This document shows positions 31,453 to 42,248 of a DNA stretch of 64,000 nucleotides, in pieces. Source of the DNA: Spraguea lophii. Taxonomy: Eukaryota > Microsporidia > Spragueidae. The notes beneath the pieces are model-generated. The model did not search any database. It was given only the letters and a program-made list of their open reading frames with translations, and was not told where the DNA came from. Numbering within the stretch: position 1 is the stretch's first letter; the number at the start of each line of letters is the position of its first letter. The position numbers and the translations under genes were made by a program. The DNA is taken from NCBI GenBank assembly GCA_001887945.1, contig LDOQ01000212.1, positions 62,001 through 126,000 on the forward strand. Reading direction: 5' to 3'.

Positions 31453-32889
31453 TTAAAATTTTTTTCTTAAAACATCCATTCCTAGTAATCTACCTACTTT
31501 TTTAACGATAGTAAGTGCACGTATAATATCTTTTTTAGTGTTCGATGCAGAAATACAAAATCTAACTCTACTAGATATAACAGGCGTTGCAGGATATCCT
31601 ACAACTACTACTGCTAAACCCTCTTTAAAACATAATCTAGAAAATTCGGCTATTTTCCCGGGATTAAATATCATTAGTGGTACAATTGGTGATATATCAT
31701 CACCAAATACTACAAATCCCATATCTATTAATTTCTTTCTGAAATAAAGTGTATTTCTTCTTAATTTTTGTAACTTTATCCGTCCGGTTTTTGAATACGT
31801 TAAAATTTTTAAAGAATTATAAATATGAGTTGCGGCAATAGGAGAAATTTGTTCGCCGTACAAAGAAAGATCACTATATGTTCTTAGATATTGTACCACA
31901 CTTTTACTGCTTGCAATGTATCCACCCGTTCCACCGAAACTTTTTGTAAAAGTTCCCATCAAAATATCGACGTCTTCAAAATTTACATTTGTATATTCGC
32001 ATATTCCCCTGCCGGTCTCTCCTAATGCTCCTATAGAATGAGCTTCGTCTATAAAAAGATAGAATTTATATTTCTTCTTCAATTCAACCAATCTTTTCAA
32101 ATGCAATACAGTTCCTTCCATGGAAAAAATACCTTCAGTGATTACAAATATTTTTTTCCAAGAACGATGTGTGATTGGTTGTCCTTGAGATATATAATAT
32201 CTTAGAATTCCCTCCAAATCATCCATATTATTGTGTGAATATGTTCTTATCGTGGCTAAAGACATTTTTGACCCGAAAACAATACTCGTATGGTTTAGCT
32301 CATCACTTAAAACCAAGACACCTTCTTCAACAAGTACAGGAATGTTACAGCTATTTGTTGCAAATCCCATTGTAAATACAATACTATCTTCCTTATGTAA
32401 AAATTCCGCGACTTTTTTTTCTAATTTTTTTATTATTAAAGCTCGTCCAATATCAGCGTAAGACGCAGGATAATTAACAGCGTTGTTACTTAAAGATTCA
32501 ATATCTTTATTGATTAATACCTCTGAATTGCTTCCAAAACCTAAATAATTATAAGAACTAAAATTCAAAGCCTCAATGATCTTACCTGTTCTATGCAATG
32601 ATATATTATTATCATATGAAGTTCTTTCACAAATTTTTAGAATTCTACCAGGAATCCCAGATATAGGTCTATTCCAGCAATCTCTTATTCTTGTATACAT
32701 TCTTCTTATAAAAAAACTTTCGAAACCTGTAAATAAAGGATGAATATTATTCTGCCTTGTTAAATGTCGATATTTTTTCGGATTCAACCGTTTTCCTATC
32801 AAATCTCTAAAGTGGCCAAGCACTATAAGGAGAAAAAATGAAACATATGTGGTAATTAAAGTAAAAAGTGGAACATTGTCATTGTTCAT
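31453..32889 (-). CDS. LCB2: serine palmitoyltransferase subunit 2
   Basis: 478 residues, catalytic subunit of the ER enzyme that joins serine and palmitoyl-CoA in the first step of sphingolipid synthesis. The amino terminus has the family membrane segment (LITTYVSFFLLIVLGHFRD) followed by GKRLNPKKY. Then come WNRPISGIPGR, NFSSYNYLGF, LFIDEAHSIGALGETGRG, and the PLP site GTFTKSFGGTGGYI with the Schiff-base lysine at Lys316. That lysine distinguishes LCB2 from the non-catalytic LCB1. Length is a little below yeast Lcb2. It follows Pol kappa's start by 62 bases in the same orientation. Confidence 0.95.
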   Translation of the reverse strand: MNNDNVPLFTLITTYVSFFLLIVLGHFRDLIGKRLNPKKYRHLTRQNNIHPLFTGFESFFIRRMYTRIRDCWNRPISGIPGRILKICERTSYDNNISLHRTGKIIEALNFSSYNYLGFGSNSEVLINKDIESLSNNAVNYPASYADIGRALIIKKLEKKVAEFLHKEDSIVFTMGFATNSCNIPVLVEEGVLVLSDELNHTSIVFGSKMSLATIRTYSHNNMDDLEGILRYYISQGQPITHRSWKKIFVITEGIFSMEGTVLHLKRLVELKKKYKFYLFIDEAHSIGALGETGRGICEYTNVNFEDVDILMGTFTKSFGGTGGYIASSKSVVQYLRTYSDLSLYGEQISPIAATHIYNSLKILTYSKTGRIKLQKLRRNTLYFRKKLIDMGFVVFGDDISPIVPLMIFNPGKIAEFSRLCFKEGLAVVVVGYPATPVISSRVRFCISASNTKKDIIRALTIVKKVGRLLGMDVLRKKF

Positions 32890-32965
32890 TATTTTGATAA
32901 CATAAAAACGATATTTAATTCCTAAAATAAATCAAAACTTATGTGTCGTAATTGAAACTTTTTTA

Positions 32966-34456
32966 TTAAAGACGGGTCTTACCTGTCATTTCTTTAGGCT
33001 TTTTAATCTCCAACAAGTCTAGAATCGTGGGTGCGATATCTGATAATTCTCCGATCACATCTTTATTATAACCCCATTGGTCAGAAATAACTCCTGTTTC
33101 ATTTTTGCAAATAATCAATGGAACTTTATTGGTACTGTGTTTTGTAACAGGATTTCCATTTTCATCTTTCATGATTTCAACATTACCATGATCAGCAGTA
33201 ATTATTAAAATATAATCATTGGTTTTTGCTGCTTCAAAAACAGAGCCAATACATAAATCTGTAATCTTAACAGCTTCTTTGGCAGCTTCGTAATTTCCTG
33301 TATGGCCTACCATATCAGGTGCCGCATAATTAGCTACAATCAAATCAAATTTAGACTTCATTGATTTTATAATCTGGTCTGTTATTTGGAAGGATGACAT
33401 TTGCGGAACTTCAGCAAAACTTTTTACTTCTAAACTACGTTCTAAAATTCTTTCTTCATTTTTAAACGGTTGCTCATTTCCACCATTAAAAAAATATGTA
33501 ACATGTGCATATTTTTCAGATTCTGCTATTCTTACTTGTCTTAACCCTGCTTCAGATACTACGGCACCGAGTGTATTTTTTATATATTTAGTTTTAAATA
33601 TTATTTTAGATTTGAGATTTTTATCATATTCTGTTGCTGTGTATGCTTTACTTCCAAAATCTTCAAATGATTTTACTATTTGCCTCATCCTATCAGCTCT
33701 GAAATTAGGAAATAAAATAATATCATCTTTTCTGATTATACCGTCATCATCAAAAAGCACTGGCTCAAACATTTCATCGGTAATTTTCCTTTTATAATTA
33801 TCATGTACAACCTCTTCTATACTTCTGTTGGTTTTAGGTCCTTTTGTCATCATTTCAAATGCCTTTTGTGTTCTGTCATAATTTTTATTTCTATCCATAG
33901 TGTAATATCTTCCTGCTAATGAAACTACTTTTCCTGCGTTCATTTCTTCAGTAAAATCTTTTATCATCTGGTAATATTTTAAAAAAGACATTGGATCAGT
34001 ATCTCTACCATCGGATATACAATGTATAAATATATCTTTATAATAATCTTTTAAATTTCTTATATAAGATTTTATGTGATCGATGTGAGAGTGAATACCA
34101 CCATCACTCACCATGCCAATTATGTGAATTCTATCCGATTTGTTGTCAAATATACCCGAATCTGCAAGATATTCAGACATTCTTTCTTCACTAATAATTC
34201 TGTTAATAAAGGTTAATTCTTGTTCCACAACCCTACCACATCCTATTGTGATATGACCTACCTTTGAATTACCCATATTACCTGCAGGAAGACCAACAAA
34301 TTCACCATCAGCTCTTAAAAGATAGCTTTGATATTTATTACTCAAAAGCTTCATCCAAGGACATTCTGTTTCATTAATAGCATCACCTTTCGTTATTTTT
34401 TCGTTATATCCCCATCCATCAATTATTACAAGACATACTTTATGTTTTTTATTCAT
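32966..34456 (-). CDS. gpmI: 2,3-bisphosphoglycerate-independent phosphoglycerate mutase
   Basis: 496 residues of the alkaline-phosphatase-superfamily mutase that interconverts 3- and 2-phosphoglycerate. CCC touches ATG 34456; the frame is open 19 codons further but without that signal. VCLVIIDGWGYNE gives the first metal Asp13 and MGNSKVGHITIGCGR the nucleophile Ser64. SDGRDTDP, AGRYYTMDR, NFRADRMRQI, NYAAPDMVGHTGN and TADHGNVE complete the ligands. The enzyme depends on Mn or Mg and differs from the cofactor-dependent mutase of animal hosts. Confidence 0.96.
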   Translation of the reverse strand: MNKKHKVCLVIIDGWGYNEKITKGDAINETECPWMKLLSNKYQSYLLRADGEFVGLPAGNMGNSKVGHITIGCGRVVEQELTFINRIISEERMSEYLADSGIFDNKSDRIHIIGMVSDGGIHSHIDHIKSYIRNLKDYYKDIFIHCISDGRDTDPMSFLKYYQMIKDFTEEMNAGKVVSLAGRYYTMDRNKNYDRTQKAFEMMTKGPKTNRSIEEVVHDNYKRKITDEMFEPVLFDDDGIIRKDDIILFPNFRADRMRQIVKSFEDFGSKAYTATEYDKNLKSKIIFKTKYIKNTLGAVVSEAGLRQVRIAESEKYAHVTYFFNGGNEQPFKNEERILERSLEVKSFAEVPQMSSFQITDQIIKSMKSKFDLIVANYAAPDMVGHTGNYEAAKEAVKITDLCIGSVFEAAKTNDYILIITADHGNVEIMKDENGNPVTKHSTNKVPLIICKNETGVISDQWGYNKDVIGELSDIAPTILDLLEIKKPKEMTGKTRL

Positions 34457-34704
34457 GGGTTTACACATCAATCTCTTCTTTATTTCATAATCAAAAACAT
34501 GTTTCAAAAACAAGAAAATAATTGTAATGATTTAAATTTAAGAATGTGAAAATAAATGTTTATATGTATCTAAACTGTTTTTTGGTGCTTTATTTTACGA
34601 AATACTTATTGCTATATAATTGACTTTTTAATTAATTTTTTATTGGTATATTTATATACATTCGTTTCATATTATATTTATTGTTCCTATTTTTTTATAT
34701 CATA

Positions 34705-37452
34705 ATGTTGGATAGAAGTTATATTGTCCCTTTGACATCTTTGAATAATAACCATAAAAATATACGTGAAACAATTCAAAGAATTTCAAATTTTGAAATT
34801 AGGGCACAAAATGAACATAAAAATAAGCATTTTAACTGTTTTGAAAAAGATGAAATATTAATAACAATAGATAAATATACAAATGACACACCTAGAATAA
34901 CTGATGTTCCTATAATAAATGTTAAAAAAGAATATTTTGAAAGATTCAAAATAAATATAATAGATGATTTAGATATTTTAATAGAAAATATAACAGAAAA
35001 AGAATATTTTGAAAATAAGAATAAACTGAATGAATCATTGTTTTATATAGGAGAGTATATTTTATATTTTGATGAGATAAATAGAAATTGTTTTGATCTT
35101 TTAGAAAGAATATTTGAAATAGGATTAATTGTTAATAATTTCTATAATGAATGGATTAAAATCCTAGAATATAAGAATTTAGTGCATTCTGATGGTCTTG
35201 TTATTATTAATAAGCCATTTAAAAGCTTTAAAAACTGTAATAGTATCGATTTAATTTATCTGTCTAAAAAATTTCTTCATAGAACGCAGAATGAGATAAC
35301 TATGGAAACATTGGAAAATCTAAATATTGAAATTATGAATAATAATATAAATGGAATATTTTGCAAAAGAATTTATATATTGGTTATGTGCTTGGTATCT
35401 TTATTAGAGAGTGACTATCCTTTTAATACTGGTTGTATAATTACTGATTTTATTTCTTCTTTAGTTTCAAACGATAAAGAAAAATATGAAAATTTTGTAG
35501 GAAGATTGTCACTGTTAGATTGTAAATTTCTTCAGACCAAACTATTGTTTGTAGAAAATATATGTATTCAATCTTTTATTGAGTTTAATATAAAAATGGC
35601 ACCATCAAATATTTTACCTAAATGTAAACTAAACCACTCTATTTTAAATAATATTTTATATTCTGTAATATTAAACGATGATTTAATCAAGTATCTGATA
35701 GAATCGTTTAATATAAAATATTTGGACAGTACAATTTTGATATTTCAAAAATTATTTAGCTATGAAAGAGAAAAAGCCGAAGAAATATACAAAGATTTTG
35801 TTTTATCATGTAGTGAGAAACTTAAAAAATATCTTTTTAATAATAATGATAATAATGATAAACATGCAGATTGTTTACATGATATACAGGAACAAATCTG
35901 TAATTTCACAGATTTTTTGTTTATTGACTGCGAAGATATAGATAACAAATATATAGATGTACTATTGCTTTATAAAAAATATGTATATAAAATTGATATT
36001 TTAAGACTTAGAAATATATTAAATAGCAAATATTTTTATTTAGTATCACAAGAGAATATAATATTCAAAACCTTTATTGAAAAAATACGAGAAAATAAAG
36101 ATGGGCGTGATATAAAAAAAGTTATAAAAAATACTGTTGATAGAAAAATTAAAGATAAAAAAGGATTAAATAGAATATTAATCATTTTAGAAAATTTCCC
36201 GAAAAAAAACAATCTCATTTATAAGTATTTTAAGGATAATATAAATATCGGTGCAAATATTGTATCTAATGAAAAGATTAAACATAATAAGATAATATCA
36301 AAAGTATATCTTAGAGATGAGTCTGATAGCAAAATTTCTATATCTTTACCGGATACTGATACTACATGTATTCTTGATATAGATGAGAAAAATACACTTG
36401 AAATATCACCTATCAAAGAAAAAAGTACATATTTTTCTTTATTTTTTACTATTGTAAATATTTTTAGGGATAAACCATCTATTATAAGATATATTCCATA
36501 TTTTATGAATACCAACACAAAAGAATTTATAACTAGAGTGATAAACATTGATAAAATAGACCATTTTTATATTAATGTAATAAATTACATGATCAAAAGC
36601 TGCTTATCTTTAAAAAATAAATATCATAAGAAAAATATGAAAAAATTGGGTTTTTTAGAAGAAAACTATAAAATTATGCTTGATACATTAGCAAAAACAA
36701 AAGAAATAAAAACAAAAACTTTTTTTAAATACATGGCCAAGTATAATATACAAATGAATAAACTTGAGCAAATTTTTTTACACCAAGAACAACATACACA
36801 TGATTTTTACAAAATAATAAAAGATAAAAATATAACAGATACAACAGAAAATCCTATTTACAATAAAATAGATATAGAATATGAGAAAGGTATGGTATTT
36901 TATGATTCTTATATAAAATTTTATGTAAATAACAGTAAATATTGCTTATATACAAAATATATAAATTACTGTCCATCCGAAAAACAAGAGATCCTCAGAA
37001 TATATGGAAACAACCAAATAATAATATCAATGAAAAATAATATCGTAATATTTTATAATAAACACAATAATAAAAAAAGAAAAATAATGATCGATAACGA
37101 AGCTATACTTTCCAATGAAATATTTCTTGGTGTAGCTTATTACCAAGATCGAATAGAAATTTATATGAATCATAAAAAATATACATTGAATATTTCTAAT
37201 ATTAAAAAATTGGTATTTGGAAAAGGTTTAAAAGGAATTGTTAAAAATATATTACTTTATGAAAACTTAGAATATGATAATAAATATTTAGAATATAATG
37301 AAAGTGTAACATATTATATGTCAGTACTTAAAGAATTAGAAAATAGATTAATATTTTATAATTACAAAGGATTATATTTTGAAAATAATAATATTTTTAA
37401 TTTTACAGAAACGCCTATAAAAATTAAAAAAGTTAATATTTTGAATCATTAG
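34705..37452 (+). CDS. hypothetical 915-residue protein
   Basis: Large unrecognised protein. The frame opens at a TTG; the first ATG is 34705 (MLDRSYIVPLTS). It is rich in Asn, Lys, Ile and Tyr, mostly predicted helical up to about residue 730, with no signal peptide and no obvious membrane helix. The last 170 residues look like beta structure: MVFYDSYIKFYVNN, EILRIYGNNQIIISMKNNIVIFYN, then EIFLGVAYYQDRIEIYMN. That order, a helical body then a beta end, gives no confident family. No C-run marks the start. Codon use is like other genes here, and an intact frame of this length is strong evidence of coding. Confidence 0.85.
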   Translation: MLDRSYIVPLTSLNNNHKNIRETIQRISNFEIRAQNEHKNKHFNCFEKDEILITIDKYTNDTPRITDVPIINVKKEYFERFKINIIDDLDILIENITEKEYFENKNKLNESLFYIGEYILYFDEINRNCFDLLERIFEIGLIVNNFYNEWIKILEYKNLVHSDGLVIINKPFKSFKNCNSIDLIYLSKKFLHRTQNEITMETLENLNIEIMNNNINGIFCKRIYILVMCLVSLLESDYPFNTGCIITDFISSLVSNDKEKYENFVGRLSLLDCKFLQTKLLFVENICIQSFIEFNIKMAPSNILPKCKLNHSILNNILYSVILNDDLIKYLIESFNIKYLDSTILIFQKLFSYEREKAEEIYKDFVLSCSEKLKKYLFNNNDNNDKHADCLHDIQEQICNFTDFLFIDCEDIDNKYIDVLLLYKKYVYKIDILRLRNILNSKYFYLVSQENIIFKTFIEKIRENKDGRDIKKVIKNTVDRKIKDKKGLNRILIILENFPKKNNLIYKYFKDNINIGANIVSNEKIKHNKIISKVYLRDESDSKISISLPDTDTTCILDIDEKNTLEISPIKEKSTYFSLFFTIVNIFRDKPSIIRYIPYFMNTNTKEFITRVINIDKIDHFYINVINYMIKSCLSLKNKYHKKNMKKLGFLEENYKIMLDTLAKTKEIKTKTFFKYMAKYNIQMNKLEQIFLHQEQHTHDFYKIIKDKNITDTTENPIYNKIDIEYEKGMVFYDSYIKFYVNNSKYCLYTKYINYCPSEKQEILRIYGNNQIIISMKNNIVIFYNKHNNKKRKIMIDNEAILSNEIFLGVAYYQDRIEIYMNHKKYTLNISNIKKLVFGKGLKGIVKNILLYENLEYDNKYLEYNESVTYYMSVLKELENRLIFYNYKGLYFENNNIFNFTETPIKIKKVNILNH

Positions 37453-38645
37453 AGTTTAAGACATGTGAACATTATTTTTTGTGATATAGAAACATAGATG
37501 TATTGTTAATTAATAATTGTTTAAAAGATATAGAAATTATTAATTATAAATATTTTTTAATCATTATAAGAATATATTATTTTATGAGAAAAATAACAAT
37601 AAATCTTAATTTATAATATTCATAATCATTAATATATTTTTATATTTTTATTTATATGTTTCAAAAAAGAAATAAATACACATATATTTCTTTTGTAATA
37701 ATATCCTATTTTAACGTAGATAACTAATTTAATATAAAGTTTATCTTTTTGTTTTTTCACAAGAAATAATCTTGAAAATCGACGTAATTTCATTTATCAT
37801 TACATATCAAATTTTATGGAGATGTTGATATTTGAGATAAGAAGTTTTTTGTTTGAAAATGAAATAAAACTGTGAAATTATAGATTCTCTTTATATAATA
37901 AAATAATTTTTGAACGATTTTGTAATGCACAGTGGAATTCCATCTAAATAAATATTTTTTTATTCATATAAAATATTATAATTTCTAGGATTAAATATAT
38001 CGTATACTTGTTATTATACTAAATATAAAAAATATTTAATAATTTATATTGTAATATCTATGTTTAACATAAGAGTTATTTAATTAAAATATATCGCATA
38101 CTATGATTTTATTAATATTTACAGAAATAAAATATTTATTTTATAATGGAATGAAAGGATTCTAACTTATTATTCCTGCATACTCCGCCACTGAAACTAT
38201 GTGTTAAAACTCTCTATTATAACTTGGTATAGATTTATCATTTATTTTCTGCCTCGGTTATTAACATATAAATTTTTTGTTGAAAACCATAAATATTTAT
38301 TTATAACTCTCTAAATAATTTTCTAAGATTTAGTTAACAATCATCATTCAAAGTTATCATATCTTATATCATCTTAATTAATATATCTATTGATGTCTTA
38401 TAAATCAAAAATGGATATCGATTTCACATCAATCCAATAAAATTGTATAAAACCAATAAATCTAAAAATATTTCTAAAATTTTATAATTAATCCGTCATA
38501 ACGCAAAATAATTTGAGCAATAAATAATCAAAACGTTTAAAAAAAATCATATTTAGATTTTATCTAATTAACGATTAGAACACCAATTGTTTGTAATCTA
38601 TCAAAAGTAAAACATTATATCTTCGAAGTCTAATAGAATAAAAAT
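37453..38645. other. intergenic region
   Basis: About 1.2 kb of A/T-rich sequence after the 915-residue gene. I find no gene, tRNA or recognisable repeat before the tiny reading frame at 38646. Confidence 0.5.
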
Positions 38646-38810
38646 ATGGGAGCAGAACAATCATCAGGAGTCCAAAATCCAACTAACATTGAATCTAATA
38701 CACCACCACCACAAGGTACGGATTTTAGAACAGACACAGTAAGAGATAAAGATTCGGATACAGAAGATAATTCACTTGGGAGAAGACCTAAAGGATGTGA
38801 AAAACATTAG
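38646..38810 (+). CDS. possible 54-residue N-myristoylated peptide
   Basis: A short frame starting MGAEQSSGVQNP. Met-Gly with Ser at position 6 fits the consensus for N-terminal myristoylation. The rest is hydrophilic (Thr, Asp, Pro, a PPP run, then LGRRPKGCEKH), without predicted fold. The base composition is clearly less A/T-rich and the codons more balanced than in the surrounding 1.2 kb. There is no C-run before the ATG and no known family, so it may be a small gene or a remnant. Confidence 0.4.
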   Translation: MGAEQSSGVQNPTNIESNTPPPQGTDFRTDTVRDKDSDTEDNSLGRRPKGCEKH

Positions 38811-38882
38811 ATAAGATTATGAATGTAGGATTTTACAACGGATAATAACTCATTATTTTACATTAAAAATATTTTTATCATT

Positions 38883-39959
38883 TTATTTATATTTATTTAC
38901 ATTCACTGTAAATATTATTGAATTGTATTTCATAGAATTTATAAATTCTTCTAATTCATTTTTTGAACTATGTTCAGAATATGGTAAATATAGAAATTCT
39001 ATACCTTTTTTTATTTGTCTATTATTTTTAGTAAGATTATAAAATCTATTTCCATCCTTCCAACCGGTTCCACATATAAAAAGAATTCTATCTTCTTTCA
39101 TACGTATATATTTTTTATTAAGTTTTATAGCATTCATATTAGCCATTTGTATTATTTCTACATCCGATTGTTGTATATTCTCTGTAAATAAAGAAAATGG
39201 TATTGTATCATCAAATTTCTTATTGTTATTATTTATATTTTCTTTTTCATAAATATATTTTCTCATTTTATACACAAAATCATTTAATCTTGAAATATCA
39301 TATTCACTATAACATTTCAAAATATTCATTTTTCTTTTATCTACATATATTTTCCATTTGAAATAATCACATACACTCAATACCAGTTTTTCTTTACCTA
39401 TTAAATACGTTCCAAATAATATTTTGTATTTAAATGGTATAAGTATATTTTTATTGTAAATTCTTTTTTTTATTTCATCGATTGTTCTAATTATAACATC
39501 TTCTTGTTTCGGTGTATTTTTATGAAGAAATGTATTATCTAAAAATATATCATTAAAAACAATATCTTTAATATTATGTATCGAATTATTGTATCTAAAA
39601 TCACCTGTATGATAATAATAACTATTTTTTATTTTAAAAATTAGAGATATTGCACCGGGACAATGGTTAGCATCAATAGCTTTTACGTATACATCATCGT
39701 ATAGTTTAATAAATATATTATATTCCATTATAAATGTATTTGTAATATTGTAAAATAACTTTAAAAGATTGGCAGTGGTTTCTGAACAATATATTTTTTG
39801 ATCAAATTTTGTAGAAATTCCATTATAGTGATCAGCATGAAAATGTGTTAAGAAAGAATGTGAACTGTCGATAACATTGAATTTAAAAAAATCAACAATA
39901 ATTTTAGAATTGGGAACTTTTCTATGAGATGGTACATCTTTAAAATATATTTCTTTCAT
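38883..39959 (-). CDS. PSO2: SNM1/PSO2 DNA crosslink repair nuclease
   Basis: 358 residues, metallo-beta-lactamase fold nuclease of the beta-CASP group, expected to act as a 5' exonuclease on crosslinked DNA in the nucleus. Metal site LTHFHADHYNG, then DANHCPGAISLIF and YYHTGDFRYN, followed by DNTFLHKN. The beta-CASP end LPYSEHSSKNELEEFINSMK matches Pso2/SNM1. The amino-terminal zinc finger of yeast Pso2 is absent and the linker between motifs is short. CCC touches the ATG. With Pol kappa this makes two DNA damage genes in the window. Confidence 0.92.
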   Translation of the reverse strand: MKEIYFKDVPSHRKVPNSKIIVDFFKFNVIDSSHSFLTHFHADHYNGISTKFDQKIYCSETTANLLKLFYNITNTFIMEYNIFIKLYDDVYVKAIDANHCPGAISLIFKIKNSYYYHTGDFRYNNSIHNIKDIVFNDIFLDNTFLHKNTPKQEDVIIRTIDEIKKRIYNKNILIPFKYKILFGTYLIGKEKLVLSVCDYFKWKIYVDKRKMNILKCYSEYDISRLNDFVYKMRKYIYEKENINNNNKKFDDTIPFSLFTENIQQSDVEIIQMANMNAIKLNKKYIRMKEDRILFICGTGWKDGNRFYNLTKNNRQIKKGIEFLYLPYSEHSSKNELEEFINSMKYNSIIFTVNVNKYK

Positions 39960-40042
39960 GGGATATATTTATTCAGAAAAAATGAATAAGTTATATCGTA
40001 TATAAAATTTAATTACTAATATCAGTATTTTCTTTAAATAAA

Positions 40043-40170
40043 CAGTATAAGATAAGATGAGATTAATGCATATATGTAGTGAAACCAGTTAATACAAGTT
40101 ACTTGTGTTTCGAAGACTAACGAACCATATCATGATGAATCACAAATAATCCGAGTATTTTACTAGCAAT
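40043..40170 (+). repeat. SINE fragment (3' part)
   Basis: Matches the distal part of the SINE family: AGATGAGATTAATGCATATA, then GTAGTGAAACCAGTTAATAC, then degraded sequence around ACGAACCATATCATGATGAA. The head and body are missing. It lies between two divergently or convergently placed genes, 31 bases from the end of the dephospho-CoA kinase gene. Confidence 0.8.
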
Positions 40171-40200
40171 TAAAATGATATTTTAAATTTTCATAAAATT

Positions 40201-40836
40201 TTAGCGTAAGAATTTTATTGCAATAGAACCAAATAAAATGAACACAATAAGATAATGATATAAACTATTTCCCTTTATCCTAATAGAATTTGCTTGTGCT
40301 TCTAAATTTTCTAAATTCCCTTTATTATAAACAATAAAATCGGGTCTTATATGATGTGTAATATAATTATCCCCTAAATTCATTGCATCATCCAAAAGTT
40401 TACCAGAATATCTTTCCAACAATCTAGCTCGCCTTGTTTCATATTCAGAAACAACCAAAATATAATAAAAATACTTGTATAATTTATATTTATAAAATAA
40501 TGGTGTTTCTATATAAATTACACGATTACCTTGTAATATTTTCATAATAATTTCTTTAATCCCATAAAATATAATTTTATATATCGATAGGTTGCTAATA
40601 TTTTGTAAAACATTTTTATCTGCAAAAGCTAATTCTTTAACTTTCATAAAATTTATATTATTATCATTATCTAAGATTTCATTACCCAATATTTTTATAA
40701 CATCATTTTTCTTTTCTTGCAATACTCTTCTTGATATTTTATCAAAATTTATAACCACTTCTCCTCGTTTACTTAAGAATTTTCCTAATTGTGTTTTTCC
40801 AGCACCCATTTTACCCACAATACAAACAATCTTCAT
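40201..40836 (-). CDS. dephospho-CoA kinase
   Basis: 211 residues, catalyses the last step of coenzyme A synthesis. P-loop VGKMGAGKTQLGKFL (8-22), then VVINFDKISRRVLQE where family members have DAD-x-x-x-R. VIYIETPLFYKYKL corresponds to the DxPLLFE region, and the LID-like RRARLLERYSG follows. The C-terminal 20 residues (LYHYLIVFILFGSIAIKFL) look like a membrane anchor, so the enzyme may be tail-anchored, which is unusual for the family. CCC touches the ATG. It may correspond to yeast Cab5. Confidence 0.88.
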   Translation of the reverse strand: MKIVCIVGKMGAGKTQLGKFLSKRGEVVINFDKISRRVLQEKKNDVIKILGNEILDNDNNINFMKVKELAFADKNVLQNISNLSIYKIIFYGIKEIIMKILQGNRVIYIETPLFYKYKLYKYFYYILVVSEYETRRARLLERYSGKLLDDAMNLGDNYITHHIRPDFIVYNKGNLENLEAQANSIRIKGNSLYHYLIVFILFGSIAIKFLR

Positions 40837-41534
40837 GGGATGAGATAATAATATGAAATAAATTAAATATAATGTTTTAATTAAAATATTTTTAATATTT
40901 TATAATTACGGTTTATTAATTAAATTAAATTAAAATTAAAATAATAGAAGTTATAGAGTTTTCTTATTTTTAGATTTCTTATTTTCCAGATTAATTTTTT
41001 TAATTTCTTTATACGTAATAAAAACTTCAAGTTTTTATTTTGTAATCGTGTATGAAATACGAAGATATAAATTCGATTTCAAAAATATGAATTAGTTAAT
41101 TATTGTTTTAATCCTTATTGGTATAGAGTATAAAATTCTATAAACACTTGTAGAAGTTTGACAAAGAGATTTTCAAGAAAAAGTTGTGAATATGGTATGA
41201 AAATACGAAATAAGTAAAAAAATATATCAAACTCGAACAAAATTAAAACCTTCATAAAAAATCAACTTAAAAAATTATTTACTAATCACTCATATGATAA
41301 AAATATTTGAATTAGAAAAAATAATGACACAAACAATAATAATGGTATTAAGAATTTTAACAGAGAATAATTAAATAAAATATGGTTTAAATCATTAATT
41401 CCTAGAGATCTTCACTTTTTATAAAATATAGTTTTGTAAAAATGAGATTCTATATTGTATAATAATTTCATTTAAGAAAGAAACTCTAAAAAAATAAAAA
41501 GATAGTTAATATCAAAGAATGGAAGAATATAGAT
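40837..41534. other. intergenic region
   Basis: About 700 A/T-rich bases with no supported gene. Confidence 0.5.
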
Positions 41535-41855
41535 AAATCTTTAATAGGGTAACATTGGTTATACCTGCATTATGGCTCCATTGGGAAATAAAATAATGTA
41601 TGACAGAGTAATTGCCATTACCGTATTAATTAAGTGACTCTCTATATCAAGAAGAAGGTTAAATTATCCTCAATTATTATATAATAATAAGTAAGCCATA
41701 ACATTTTGGAGCATAATATAAGATAAGATTAATACATATACGGTGAAACCAATTATCACAAATTATCCGTATTTTTAAGTGTTAACAATTTCAAATAATG
41801 ATGTACATCAACCCGAGACACTACTTTAATTATAATTAAAGCTTTATTAAAAATG
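41535..41855 (+). repeat. decayed SINE copy
   Basis: Follows the family in order: AGGGTAACATTGGTTATACC, then TATGGCTCCATTGG, GTAATTGCCATTACCGTATT, TCAAGAAGAAGG, CATAACATTTTGGAGCATAA, GATTAATACATATACGG with GAAACCAATTATCAC, and a tail like AATTAAAGCTTTATTAAAA. Many substitutions; the tRNA-like head is gone. An old insertion. Confidence 0.78.
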
Positions 41856-42248
41856 TATAACAAGAATGATTAATAACAATGTAAGTTATTATATGAAAAT
41901 AAAAATTACTCTATTAGTAATATAGTGAAAATATAATAATTTAAGAAGAGTATATAATTATTTATTTTAAATAGAATCCTCTTGAGCTAAGAATGAAAAT
42001 AATAAATAAAATATTACTTAAAAAAAATATTTATACTTAACATACAATTATTTGTAAATATATTAATGCTTACAACACACTCTCCTAATAACCCCATATT
42101 CTTTATTTATATCTTTTTTTCAAATAATATTTTAATTATAAATCAAATACAATTTAATAAATCAATAGATGTTTATCAATTACTTAGATTTCCTATTAAA
42201 TACATTTTAATATATAAATTTTATTTTTGAAGAAATATTACAAATAAT
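41856..42248. other. intergenic region
   Basis: About 390 A/T-rich bases downstream of the CLP1 gene; nothing recognised. Confidence 0.5.
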
